Below are positions 35,301-46,100 of a stretch of 64,000 nucleotides of DNA, in pieces. Numbering within the stretch: the first letter of the stretch is position 1; every line of letters starts with the position of its first letter. The notes under the pieces are model-generated. The model did no database searches. It had not been told where the DNA came from and saw only the letters and a program-made list of their open reading frames with translations. Both the position numbers and the translations under genes were made by a program. The DNA is from Siniperca chuatsi (lineage: Eukaryota; Chordata; Actinopteri; Centrarchiformes; Sinipercidae): the NCBI RefSeq assembly GCF_020085105.1, contig NC_058055.1, positions 12,750,822 through 12,814,821 on the forward strand. Direction: 5' to 3'.

Positions 35301-36890
35301 AAAAAAAGAAGTTGATATGGGTCAACACAGTAACAAACTAATAGGTAGTACAGGGCATGTGGTTCAGGGAAAACTTGTAAAAAACACTTTGAATAAGGTC
35401 AGAAGGATATTCAGACTGTGTGCCAGTTAACTGTTTTTCACTTGTCTACATTCAACATAAGCACACTTCCGTTGCCCACACAGTACAGCAACCAAATAAT
35501 TACATCTCAAGTTGATCTGGCTGTAATTCTATTTTACTCTCTCTCTTGCCTCATTCACACATTGACTCCCAGACATCCACATTATTACACACAGTCTGTT
35601 GTTGCGAAAGCTGTTTTTTCTCCTTTGCCTGACGAGAATGAGCATCTTTGTTTACATCTCACCAAAAGTTCTGGCTTAAGGTATCCCACTTCCTACTTGG
35701 CATACGATCATCACTGCACATTAGGCTGTAGCATGCAACTGTTACAAGGCATCTGTGTTTTCTCATTATAATGTATTGAATTTAAATAAGTTACATAGTT
35801 AAAAATTATGTTGTACTAAACTGTAAAATCTGAACTTGTTCAGTTCATGTTCATAAACAGTGAAATCATTTATCTCGTTTCCCTGTAATGATTTCTAATA
35901 GTGACGGACAAGATAAGTATTATTGTATTTTTTTGTGTGTGTAATACAGTTTTATCTCTGATGGTGGAAAAAGGCATTTAATTGCATCCACACTGAACAT
36001 TTCTGTTGTGTGGAGTTAAAAGGGTGCAGAATACTAATCATCTAATTTGCATTGTATTTCTTGCTGGTGATGAATCACGGCAGAGTTGGTTCATAGGGAT
36101 GTTGTTAAGTTGCAGTGTTTTACTCAGATCAAATGCTTCATTTTGTTTGTCTATGAACCTGTCAACATGAGGCCAACACAGGAAGAATACTGTCACCTGG
36201 TGGTACATCTGGTGATACATACACATTGAAAACCACCAGCTTTGTTCTGCAGTAAGTAGACTGGAGAGGAACAAACAGCACTAGCAACTGCACATATGAG
36301 GAGTGAGCATTATTAGCTAATTAAATATATTAACTAATTACCACAAGATGTATTAACTAATTAAAGACACACTCCATGGATTTTGCACATGAAGTTCAGT
36401 TTAAACGTATTACTTAGCCTGTGAAAACAGACGTCTAATGTCTTCTGTGGCTCTGGAGGAGCTTAAGTTTGAAAAAATAACCCTGATGATGTGTAATGAA
36501 AGACTTTACTGAATTTCATTATGGAAAGTGTAGGATCCTGTGTTTTTTTAACCCATACTAAGGACTAAATATCAGGATATCTCGGCCTCTGCTGCTTCGA
36601 TTTTGACCATTCTGTTTTTTTTTTCTTGTGATTCCCCCAACAATATGAAAGTGCAATACTAAATCACTGGAGTACACCTTTAACACAAGGGGAAGTTATC
36701 AATGTGTTATAGATATCAGAATATTTCATAAAGCTTACCAAAACAGTCATTGTTATTAGTAGTTTTTTCTAGCTTTTGCAAAGAAAAAGTACATTTTCCT
36801 CTTTATGACAATCATAGAATTCTCTTGTGCATTTTTGTCAGAGAAGCACAGGGAAATGTTCATTGGATATGAAGGGAACGGATGAGGATT

Positions 36891-37090
36891 TGCATGCCCA
36901 CAGGTGTTTTCACTTTTACCTGATTAGACCTCTTCTCGTGACTGTGAGGGCGTGTACAGATTATGCTTGATTGACAGATCCCTCACTCACCTGTTGCACC
37001 TGTTGAGGCGGGAGAACTTACACCTTTACCACCTAATGAGGTAAAGGTCTAATCAACCAGAATAACTGCAAACACTGGTGTGGGTGTGCA
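36891..37090. mobile_element. ~200-bp inverted-repeat (MITE-like) element
   Basis: The left arm (36891-36931) and right arm (37045-37090) are imperfect inverted copies. Shared cores are 'tgattagacct' and its complement, with outer 'gcccacaggtgtttt' against 'aacactggtgtgggtgtgc'. No coding frame is present. Boundaries are approximate. Confidence 0.55.
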
Positions 37091-38408
37091 GGGCCTTTTA
37101 GTCCATCACTAACATAGTTAGTTAAATATAAGTTACAAAATTGGGGCTGGTTCTAACACCTTTTATATCTATACATATATATTATAATTTATATATTATA
37201 TATAATTAATATAATTAATACATATTTTGTTCTGCTCAACAGGCCTTTTTTACAGCAGACATTTTGACTTGGCATAGAAGGAATGACACAGGTAAAAACA
37301 TTAACAATAGCTCTGTTTTATTCAAGTGTCCCAGTAAGTCATGTCAGTGTGACAGTGAGCCAGAATGCACAATATCAGGACCCTGAAACTGAAGTAGCTA
37401 AATGGAATTCAGCCATCATTCATTTTATTATTTATACCTGTGCTTTTCCTACTGTGAAATATCAAAATGTCTTGTAAAAAAGTGAAAATGTGAAATGTCA
37501 GTAAGAAGATTTTTTATCTTAATTTGTCTTTGATGAATGAACATATTATTATCACATATCATAATATATATCTCCAATGCAATGAGATGAGTCAGTGCTA
37601 ATACTGACTGTTATGTTTGATTGATTACTACATTATTAAAAAGATTGTTACAATATAGTTATAGTATGAATGATACCATATATTAGCATTACTTAAAATT
37701 TGATTTGCTACACAAATCCAACATTAACATAAATAACTGATTACTCATCAGTATTTCATCCATGTCTGCCCATTAAATAATATTGCACACTATTGCAAAG
37801 CAATTTATATAAACACAGTTTAGCTCAGATCTTGTTTACTTGCACCACACTTCTGCTGACTGTATGTTATCTGGTTTGTTTTGAATATGAACTGCTAATT
37901 GTACTGAGCAAACTGCTTGAGTTGCACAACAGAGCGTATCAGAAGAACTGCACAAGCCACAGGAATGTTGTGAGCTGGTGGACGAGTGTTCTTCAGATCA
38001 AAAGAATAACCTGCAGTTTGCTCCTGGAATCCCAAAAAGCACATTCAATAACATGCGTGCTTTCTGAAAGTCCTGAGGGGTTTCTCATAATACAGATGTT
38101 GCTCAACATTTTATTGCAATTGTGGATATGTATCTCTCTGCACAACAGATGAGCACCTCTATTTCCTCATGGAGGCCGCAGAGCTTCACTCTGCCTTAGT
38201 CCAGAACAAAAATCAATAACTGTCTTAGACAGGTCACTAAAACACACACACACACAAGGAGGGGCAAAAAGATAACAGTGACTTACATAATAATAATTTA
38301 GTGCATTAAAGTAAAGTACACTTTTCTGTCCTATTTGTATACTCTTTGTATGTACCCTTTGTATTAAACATATCACCTACTGCAAAAGGCATCATATGAA
38401 ACATTAAG

Positions 38409-38980
38409 ACTAAGAGTCTACAGCCACGCTAGCAGCTCAGTGAGGCTGTACTTAGGCACAGCAGTGCTTTGAGCTGATTGCTAACATCAGCATGCTTACA
38501 TGTTCACAATGACAATGCGAACATTCTGATGTTATGCAGGTATAATTTTTACCATGTTCAACTCCTTTGCTTAGCATGTTAGCATGCTAACATTTTCTAG
38601 CTCTAAAAGCACTAAAAACCATGTATGGTTGAGGCTGATGGGAATGTCATTAGTTTTGCTGGTATTTGGTCCTCTGAGAAACATGAATATTAATTATGTA
38701 CCAAATTTCATGGCAATCCACCAAATACTTGAGATATTTCACTCAAAACCAAAAAAGTCAACCTGCTGGTGGCACTAGAGGAAAAGTCAGGGGATCACAA
38801 ATGCTACAGTAGGCTTCATCCTCTGGGGAACATGAATGTCTGCACAAAATTCCATAACAATCCATCCATTAGCTGCCAAGATATTTCAGTTTGGACCAAA
38901 GCGGTGAACCGACTAACCAAGTGACAGACTCTCATACTGACATTGCCATCCACAGAGCCACACTACTAGCGTGGCTAAAA
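38409..38980 (+). mobile_element. non-autonomous DNA transposon, family A, copy 2
   Basis: The terminal inverted repeats are visible: cagccacgctagcagctc at the left, and ctagcgtggctaaaaa at the right. The interior repeats the family phrases seen at 16410-16857 (agcatgctaacat, accaaatttcatggcaatcc, aggaaaagtcag). This is the best copy in the window for defining the ends. Confidence 0.85.
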
Positions 38981-39916
38981 ATGAGGTGACAGATGGCCAA
39001 AAATGACTGAGACTGCTTTGCTTTTAAATGAAGAGAAGTGTCTTAGAAATATGTTTTGCTGCCTGTTTCCATACCATTTGTGCATTGTTTTGAATAATAA
39101 CTTGCTTAGCAAATCGACAAAAGTACAGCAGAGACGGTGAGTGTTGAGCTAATTTATGCAAAGTCACATGTGCTTCTGAAATACACCCACATTAACACAG
39201 GAAGTCAGCTTTTTGCTTAGTGTGTTTACCACATTTGTACCTGCAACATGCTGCACATGTGATGATTAAAATCTAGTTGCGACAAAGTCGTTGACAGCTT
39301 GACGCAGTTCAGAAACTTTAGCTTATGTGGCACTGATTAGTTTTCTCTTTTAGACTCTATTAACAATTAGCTGAGAGAGAAAACATTTGAAATGATAACA
39401 AACTCAAACTTATAATTCAATGCATGTACTGTAATTGCATAACATATTCTCTTTTAGTCAAACCTCTGCACTGCCAAATAGTAATACAGAGCCAATAGTC
39501 ACAGCTGAATCATTGTCCAGATATTGAAATGCAAAAGGCTGAGGAGAAAAGCTGAAGGTAAGATAAGATGACAGCAAGAAATTCATAACCACTCGACCTC
39601 TGTGCTAAGCAGCAGCAAACCATCCATGGACATTTAACCTCTAAAATGTGTATGAACTTTATTCTTCAGATGAGGGTTTGAAACAATCATCCCTCTGATG
39701 AGGACATTGTTTAGATTTCAGTGCACCGTCTCTGCTATGTGACTGGCAGGCAGATGCGTTGTGGTGATTTATGGACATGCTTTAACTTCAGAAATTGGCT
39801 TTGGGTTGGTTTCCTGAATTTCTTGATTTCCAGATTTTTGTTATTACGATAACATTTTTGTTTTTTATACCAGTATGTAAAATTATACACTTATGCTACA
39901 AAAACATTTTGAAATA

Positions 39917-40902
39917 TAGCCGCAAGCAGCAATTCCGGGGTTCAAGCCAACACAGACAGTTAGAAGTTTAAATATTTTGATCTGGACCTGGTCAAAAAAT
40001 TTTTGCATTTTCACAAACAGAATGAGAAAAACAATTTCTAATTCGTGTTATGGCACACACATGTTTTGCCCTAGTAGTGCCCCCTAGTGGTTGATTTGAA
40101 GCAAACTTTCAGGGTATGTTTCAGGTACTTCTGTGGACATATGCTATATTTTTTGTGATTATTGGACAAACAAATTCTGACTTATAGTCTGATTCGTGTT
40201 ATGCTACGCCCATTTTTTGTTATTTGTAGTGCTCCCTAGTGGTTGATTTAAATGAAACATTTAGGGTATGTTTCAGGTACTTCTGTGGACATATCCTGTA
40301 CGTTTTATAATGACTGGGCCAACAGCTGTTGACTTTGGTCTATTTATGTGCTGAACCACGCCCCTTTTGAAGTTCATTGGTCAATATCTTGAAAACTAAA
40401 TAAGATATCAACAAGCTTTATACAATTTTTCATAAGCTTCATCCAACAACGATCCACCAGAAATTTGGTAGCAATCGGACATGCGTTTTAGGAGGTGATG
40501 TTTTTTCAAAAATTCAAAATGGCGGAAAATCTAGTTAGGCAGACTTTAGTGGTCCAAGAGGCTTTTTTCTAGCAACTTGTGAGAGAAATTTCAAGTAATT
40601 CGGACTTACGGTGTGAAGGGCATGGCCTGTTCAAAATTGCTTTTTTTGGGCCTTCATTACAACACCACCATGTGGCCGATTGGGCTCATATTTCTGTGGA
40701 AGCACATGCACATCATTTCCAGTTATTGGGCCAAGTTTCATGTTTCTAGCTCATTCCAGCTCACAGGAATTTGAGCCGAAGCCGAAGCGGCAGACAACAA
40801 ATAAGAATAATAATAATTATAATACAAATAAGAATAATAATAATTATTATAATCCTGCACATACATAGAAGGGTTTCAGCCCCTTCGGGGCTTGAACCCC
40901 TA
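39917..40902 (+). repeat. ~1-kb dispersed repeat with subterminal inverted repeats and a 3' hairpin
   Basis: ggggttcaagcc at 39937-39948 is the exact inverse of ggcttgaacccc at 40891-40902. The right end also forms a tight hairpin (agcccc ttc ggggct). The middle has duplicated phrases ('gcccctagtggttgattt' and 'gctccctagtggttgattt', 'aggtacttctgtggacatat' twice) and a TAATAA-rich run at about 40803-40856. No protein is encoded. Confidence 0.75.
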
Positions 40903-41334
40903 AATATTTCTACTTGGTACATAAATTATGTAGGTTTTTATACATATACAAAAATCCACACAAAGCACTCTTTTCTATCATACTGAAATGAAAATACATT
41001 ACTAAATTTTCATCAGTGTTAAATTATAAACATTGGTATAGTGTTCATTTTTGGCAGTTAGGAATTTGAAATGTAGCTGTAAAAGTATTCAACCCCATTT
41101 ACCCACTGAGGCTGAATTGTTTCACAGGCAAAAACATTTCAGAACATACATTATTCATATGTCATCCTCAGATTCAAGATTGCTTTGATTTTATCTCCCT
41201 TGCAAGGAAGGCTTAGACCCGTGCCGGTTCACCTTAACAGGGTTTTATGGGTTTATGGGTGAGTCAACTGATAAGTCAAATATTCTACATTGACTTCACA
41301 GCATATCCTACACATCCACATCCCTTTATTGCAT

Positions 41335-41338
<4 letters not shown>

Positions 41339-41396
<58 letters not shown>
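41339..41396. repeat. (TA)n microsatellite
   Basis: About 29 TA units, uninterrupted. Confidence 0.97.
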
Positions 41397-41399
<3 letters not shown>

Positions 41400-42479
41400 A
41401 CCGTGGATGTAAAAGCATAGTTTGTAATAATATGTATGAAATGTTTCTCTATCTTTTACCACTTGAACTGGTCTTCTCAAGTCATCTGAGGTATGTTAAC
41501 AGTTCAAAACTAAACATAGAACAGCTTAGTTATTAAGCTGGAACAATCATCCAAAACATATATTCTCCAACAGGTTAAAAGATTTATGCTTACATCCTGA
41601 ACTCTCTCCTATTTATTTCTGCATTTTCATCTGTCAAATTTCTTTTTAAAATGTCTTTCTATCCTTCCTTTCTGTGTGTGTTTTAAATGTCTTATTTCTA
41701 ATTGCATTGTAAAGCCTTTAGAAATGCTTTTGTGAATGAAATGTTTCATAAATAATTTAGAGTTTAAGCATAGATTACAAGAATAATAAATCTTAAGGGA
41801 CGTTTGGGACTTCCTTTACATGATTTTTCTGGTCCTAAAATGTTTTCCATTTCAGATTTCCCATTTTAGATTCCCACTCCACTAAAGAAACTAACTTCCA
41901 TCAAAAATCCAAAACATTAAATCAATTAATGTATTAACTGCTTCAATTCTTAATCTCAGCATCCCCTTGTCCCCTTTTCTCTGCCATTATTGTGATAGGT
42001 GAGCCCCAGGGGTGGCTGAAGTACTTAAGGTTCCTGCATTTGTAACACTTTGTAACTAGGGGCCACTACAAACAGCAGAATCCACAATTACAATTAATGT
42101 GCAATACAGTCTCATGGCAGTTCCCAATGTGATGCTCTACCAAATACAAATCCACTTACATGATGGCAGCTAGAGATATGTGTAATTTCATTTTTAGAAT
42201 GTTGAGGAATGTTCTAATAAACTATAGTCTCAATGAATAAACAAAATATAAACTTGAAATCAACATAAAATTTCCCCAGAGCCATGAATGAATTCTCAGT
42301 TACACAAGCCGAATATGGCAGGCTACTGCTACTGTGGGTTTGTTGAGTTGCATGATGAAACAAAGGTGGTAACCGGATGAGTAAGCAGCTCTACATCATG
42401 GAGACACACCTTGTGAAACAGGTTGAGATTACAATTCACTGTACAATTGGCAATAGGAGTCATTAAAAAATAATGGATT

Positions 42480-42660
42480 TGTCGTTCAAAACGTGGAGAA
42501 GGTTTTTGAACAGCATCCCAGCGGCTGGTGAAGCTTGCCTCTTGCATTGCTCAAGGACACTTCGGCAGCATGAAGAGGCGTGCAGGGTGGGGTTGCTGAT
42601 GGGGGCTTGAACCTGTGTCTCTCTCTTACCACTCGGTCCCCAGCCTGCTGTCTTTAAATG
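42480..42660 (-). mobile_element. SINE-like unit with tRNA-type promoter boxes
   Basis: On the minus strand an A-box-like gaccgagtggtaag (about 42626-42639) is followed, at tRNA-like spacing, by a B-box-like ggttcaagccccc (42601-42613). Downstream comes a body with gccgaagtgtccttgagcaa. I associate this combination with tRNA-derived dispersed repeats of fish. The acceptor stem is not recognisable, so it is not called a functional tRNA. Confidence 0.5.
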
Positions 42661-42826
42661 AGATGCCACTCCTATATTGAGATCTAATTTGATATCTGGG
42701 ATGGGAAATAAAAATGTACCTGCTTTATGATTCTGTGGTTAAACGGCGTTTAATCCTCCATGGCAACGCTGCTGTTAGTTTGATGGGGAGCAAGATTGGT
42801 CAACAGCAGCTGACCGCGCCCTCAAC

Positions 42827-43168
42827 CCATATAAGCTATCTACCAAACTATTACCATCAAGTGTCGGGGGAATGACGGCTCTGCTGCTGCTGCTGCCGCT
42901 GCTGCTGCTGCTCTCGGTGCGGCGGAGGAGAGAAAGCATCTTTGTCTGTACGGAGGAGCTCCGGGCTTCCCTGCCTGCCTGCCTCCATCGACACAGCAGC
43001 ATCTGAAGATAAGAAGACTATCCTTTCTGAAGACAGAGGTCGCATATTCATCTGCCGCATTCATCTGTGCTCTAGGATTTTTCTTTTTCCCCCCTTCTTT
43101 TGTGCCTGGCTGGAATAATCAAACCCCCTCTGCTGTCTCCATGTGTCGGATCGCTGGCTGATGCACAG
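42827..43168 (+). promoter_or_regulatory. candidate promoter and non-coding first exon of an unidentified + strand gene
   Basis: A TATA-like catataagc at about 42827 precedes a GC-richer block that stands out from the AT-rich surroundings. The block ends in a consensus donor (atgcacag/gtaaatgac, cut after 43168). It holds a CTG-rich run and a short upstream ORF (see separate entry) but no frame that crosses the donor convincingly. If it is an exon, it is probably 5' UTR and the coding exons lie beyond the window. By remembered human 11q13 order near PYGM, nrxn2 would be a candidate; this is inference only. Confidence 0.4.
42872..43006 (+). CDS. 44-aa upstream ORF in the candidate first exon
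   Basis: ATG 42872 to TGA 43004-43006. The peptide starts MTALLLLLPLLLLLSVRRRR and then runs to a stop. The start looks like a signal peptide but is explained by the CTG repeat, and the ORF ends before the splice donor. It is more likely an upstream ORF or a chance frame than a protein gene. Confidence 0.2.
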   Translation: MTALLLLLPLLLLLSVRRRRESIFVCTEELRASLPACLHRHSSI

Positions 43169-46100
43169 GTAAATGACACCGCACACCTCCTACACAGAAA
43201 CGACCTTATGCACGGCGGTAATTAGCTTTTAAAGGGTGCTGCGGTAGAAAGCTATAAGATAAGCCTTGGCGTATGTATGTGTATGTGTTTTTCAATGTCA
43301 GTGGTTCGGAATTGTTTGTATTTCCAATTCAGGGATGTTGGGCTGCTGTTCGCCACTTATTGACACTTCTCCTGAGGTGTCTTTTGGAGATTCCACTTGA
43401 TGTAACCAGAGATCATCAGATTTCAAACCAACCATCTTTATTATCAGTGTTTACAGTTAGTTGAGGTGGGTGGAGGAGAGGTATGGGCTCCAAATTCAAC
43501 ACGGTTGCGGATGAGGTCGCTTAATTGCGTGCCGGAAGACATGTCCTGTGGTTGGGCTACAGCACATGCAGTGGTGGCTTTTCCTTTAAATAAAGGCTGC
43601 AGAAATATGGAAACGAGCTACATAACCTATTGTTTGATTTCGCCACATGCCGGGTTGCCTTGGTAATTTTTTTATATAAATAAAAGTGAACTTAATGTGG
43701 TCTTTGAGTCAGGCAGCATGCAGGGCCCTTGTCTCTGAAATGCTTGAGGTAGCCTATTTATTATTGAGAGGGATTTCATGTTCTGTGGCAAAGGATTGGT
43801 CCAGTTTAAAGATAGGAAGGAGAGAGACAGACAGGGAGGGAAACAGTAGTTGACTCAAGCAGCTGCCACATCATCTGCAACAGAGGAATCTTCACCTGTA
43901 TCCCTTAAAATCAGGGGGAAAGTTGAGAGCTGGAAAGAAAAGGTTTCTTACCTGTGTGATAAGATAATGTTTCTTAAAACCTGCAGCCCTTGTATCCACG
44001 CCCCCATGGGAAGCTGCTGCCTCCATCCAGCAGATTATATGGCACCAGTTCAGCAGGGTTGACCACTGAGGAGGTGGTGCGGTTCAAATTAAAGTTTATG
44101 CTCCAGAATACAAAATGTTTTTTAAAAAAAGACACAAATGTAAGTCAATCCTCCACACTAATTTAGAACACTCTAACTGGATGAACAGAGGGAGACCGTT
44201 TATTTAATCATCATGTATTGCTCTTGGATTGCATAAACTGATGTTGTATGGAATTTTAATATTCTACTTTTAATTAAAGATGTTTGTTTTATTTTTTGAC
44301 TGTCTTCAGTACTGACACTGAATGGTAATTCACTACATGGCAACGAATCTAGGGGCTCACACCATGATATTCCCCACAATAATTTGATTATTTTTTCAAA
44401 ACAAAAAAGAGGGGAGGTGCCTCGGATTCTGAGGTACACCCCTGTACATCTTGCATACATACTGCTGCCCTTCCTGCACCTCCTGTAAACCTATTTGCTT
44501 TGCAAATTCCACTCCAACAGTAACACGATCCATTTTGTTACTGAGTTCTGAGTAGGGAGACTGAAATCTATGTATTCAGAGAACAGGCAAGAGCATTACT
44601 AGCTCAGGTTTCCAGTTCACCTGAATTAGGTGACCACCTCCGCTGGGCTGCTGTTGCACGCTAAATTTCAGCACCTCACTTGTGGACAGCACACAAGTGT
44701 TGCGTCTCAGATCCATCGCGCGTTCTCTCATTACCGCATCATCATTGGCTGCACTCTTAAATCCCTGCTGGTTGAGCAGACAGACTAATTTAAATACTGT
44801 TGCATTCTTTAGTAAGCCCCTTGGTTTCTTGTAAGAGAGTCACATTGACAACAAGGAAGTCATGGCTTGCAATGCTCAAAACATGAACAATGAACTTATG
44901 CAATGCTGAGCATGACTTTTTGTGCATATAGTGTTGTTATGGTGATATTTTTATGCAGCTATACAACGGCAGGGTGTGTCACAGTCTTGGCTTTTTGTTT
45001 TCTTTCTGTTATACTGCGTTTTATTTTCCCTCGGTCTTGCTGCATTTATATTTGCGGCTCAGTACAATTCACATGTTTATTGTTATTTCTGATCAGCTCT
45101 ATTTTGACACAGGCTACGCCGTTGCCAAGATTTTACTCACCACTCAGTATTTTTGGTGCCTTCAGTGTCATTTTTACCACACTCGTGTTGCTGTGGTCTG
45201 ACTCACAAGACATCTGTCTCCATCGCTGCTTCCAATTAGATTTAAGGGTTTCGGTACAGTTAGCATTTTGTTTTTAAAGGAAATGGTTTCACTACTGCCA
45301 CAACAACAACTAACATGATACTACTGGTAATAATATTGAAAATTATATTTTCAAAAAATTTTATGGCTCTTAACAGAATTAAGCTGCATGGTACGTCATG
45401 TTACTTCACATTCAGCTTCATAATTATCTATCTCTTAAAGCTGCACTTTTACAGCATGGCAGCTGCTGAGTATGAAAAGCAAATAATATTTGGAATTAAG
45501 ACATCTCACACAAAGCACCAGCCAATATGCAAAGAGAGATGGATGACTGGATGACATGAAGGAGGAGACTGCATGAAATAACGACAGGGCAGAGTTGACA
45601 TGGTGTGTGTGTCACAGCTCAATAGCTTCAGCATGTGTACTGGGGAAGTGGAAGGTTACAGATATTGTGTGGCATTGCGAATCATGTCGCTTCCTCTCTA
45701 TCATACCCCATCAAGGTCATATCCACAGACTGAAAGTGGTGGCCCTGGCCTTTTCCACTCCTGGCTCTGGCAGAGGAATGGGGCCCGCGGACCACTGCTG
45801 CTTCTAATCAGGGCTGACGCGTGACTCAGTTGCATGCCAGCTGCACAGCCAAACAAGGATTATGTCCCTGGATGGTGAAGACAAAAAAAAAGGTCATTGT
45901 TGAGATCTTTATCTCTGTACACCTTTGGCGAGTTTGGGTTATTTAATTATTTGTGCATTATTTCTAATGAAAACGAAATCCTTAAATAACTGAAATCCTT
46001 CACACAATACAAAGCATATAGCTGGGAGCCTTATAGTCACAGTAGTGACACCAGCAGCACACTGTTGGTTACAATCTGGGACATTGTGCTACTTGTAAAA

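Larger units (their letters stand above)
32305..42800. other. intergenic, upstream of pygm; repeats only
   Basis: No cellular coding exon was recognised; in particular, no RasGRP2-like or neurexin-like frame was found. Contents seen are a long inverted repeat (36891-37090), DNA-transposon family A copy 2 (38409-38980), a foldback-ended repeat (39917-40902), a TA microsatellite (41339-41396) and a SINE-like unit (42480-42660). The stretch 32.3-36.8 kb shows nothing identifiable. Confidence 0.6.

Noticed and set aside
35103..35315. Overlapping frames on both strands, suggestive of a retrocopy
   Set aside because: No family resemblance, no poly(A) tail paired with target duplication; not supportable.
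42601..42640. Functional tRNA gene
   Set aside because: A- and B-box-like motifs occur, but no acceptor stem pairing or complete cloverleaf could be traced; better explained as a SINE-like repeat.
32305..42800. A rasgrp2 gene expected next to pygm by human gene order
   Set aside because: No RasGEF, EF-hand or C1 domain motif was seen in any frame of this interval.
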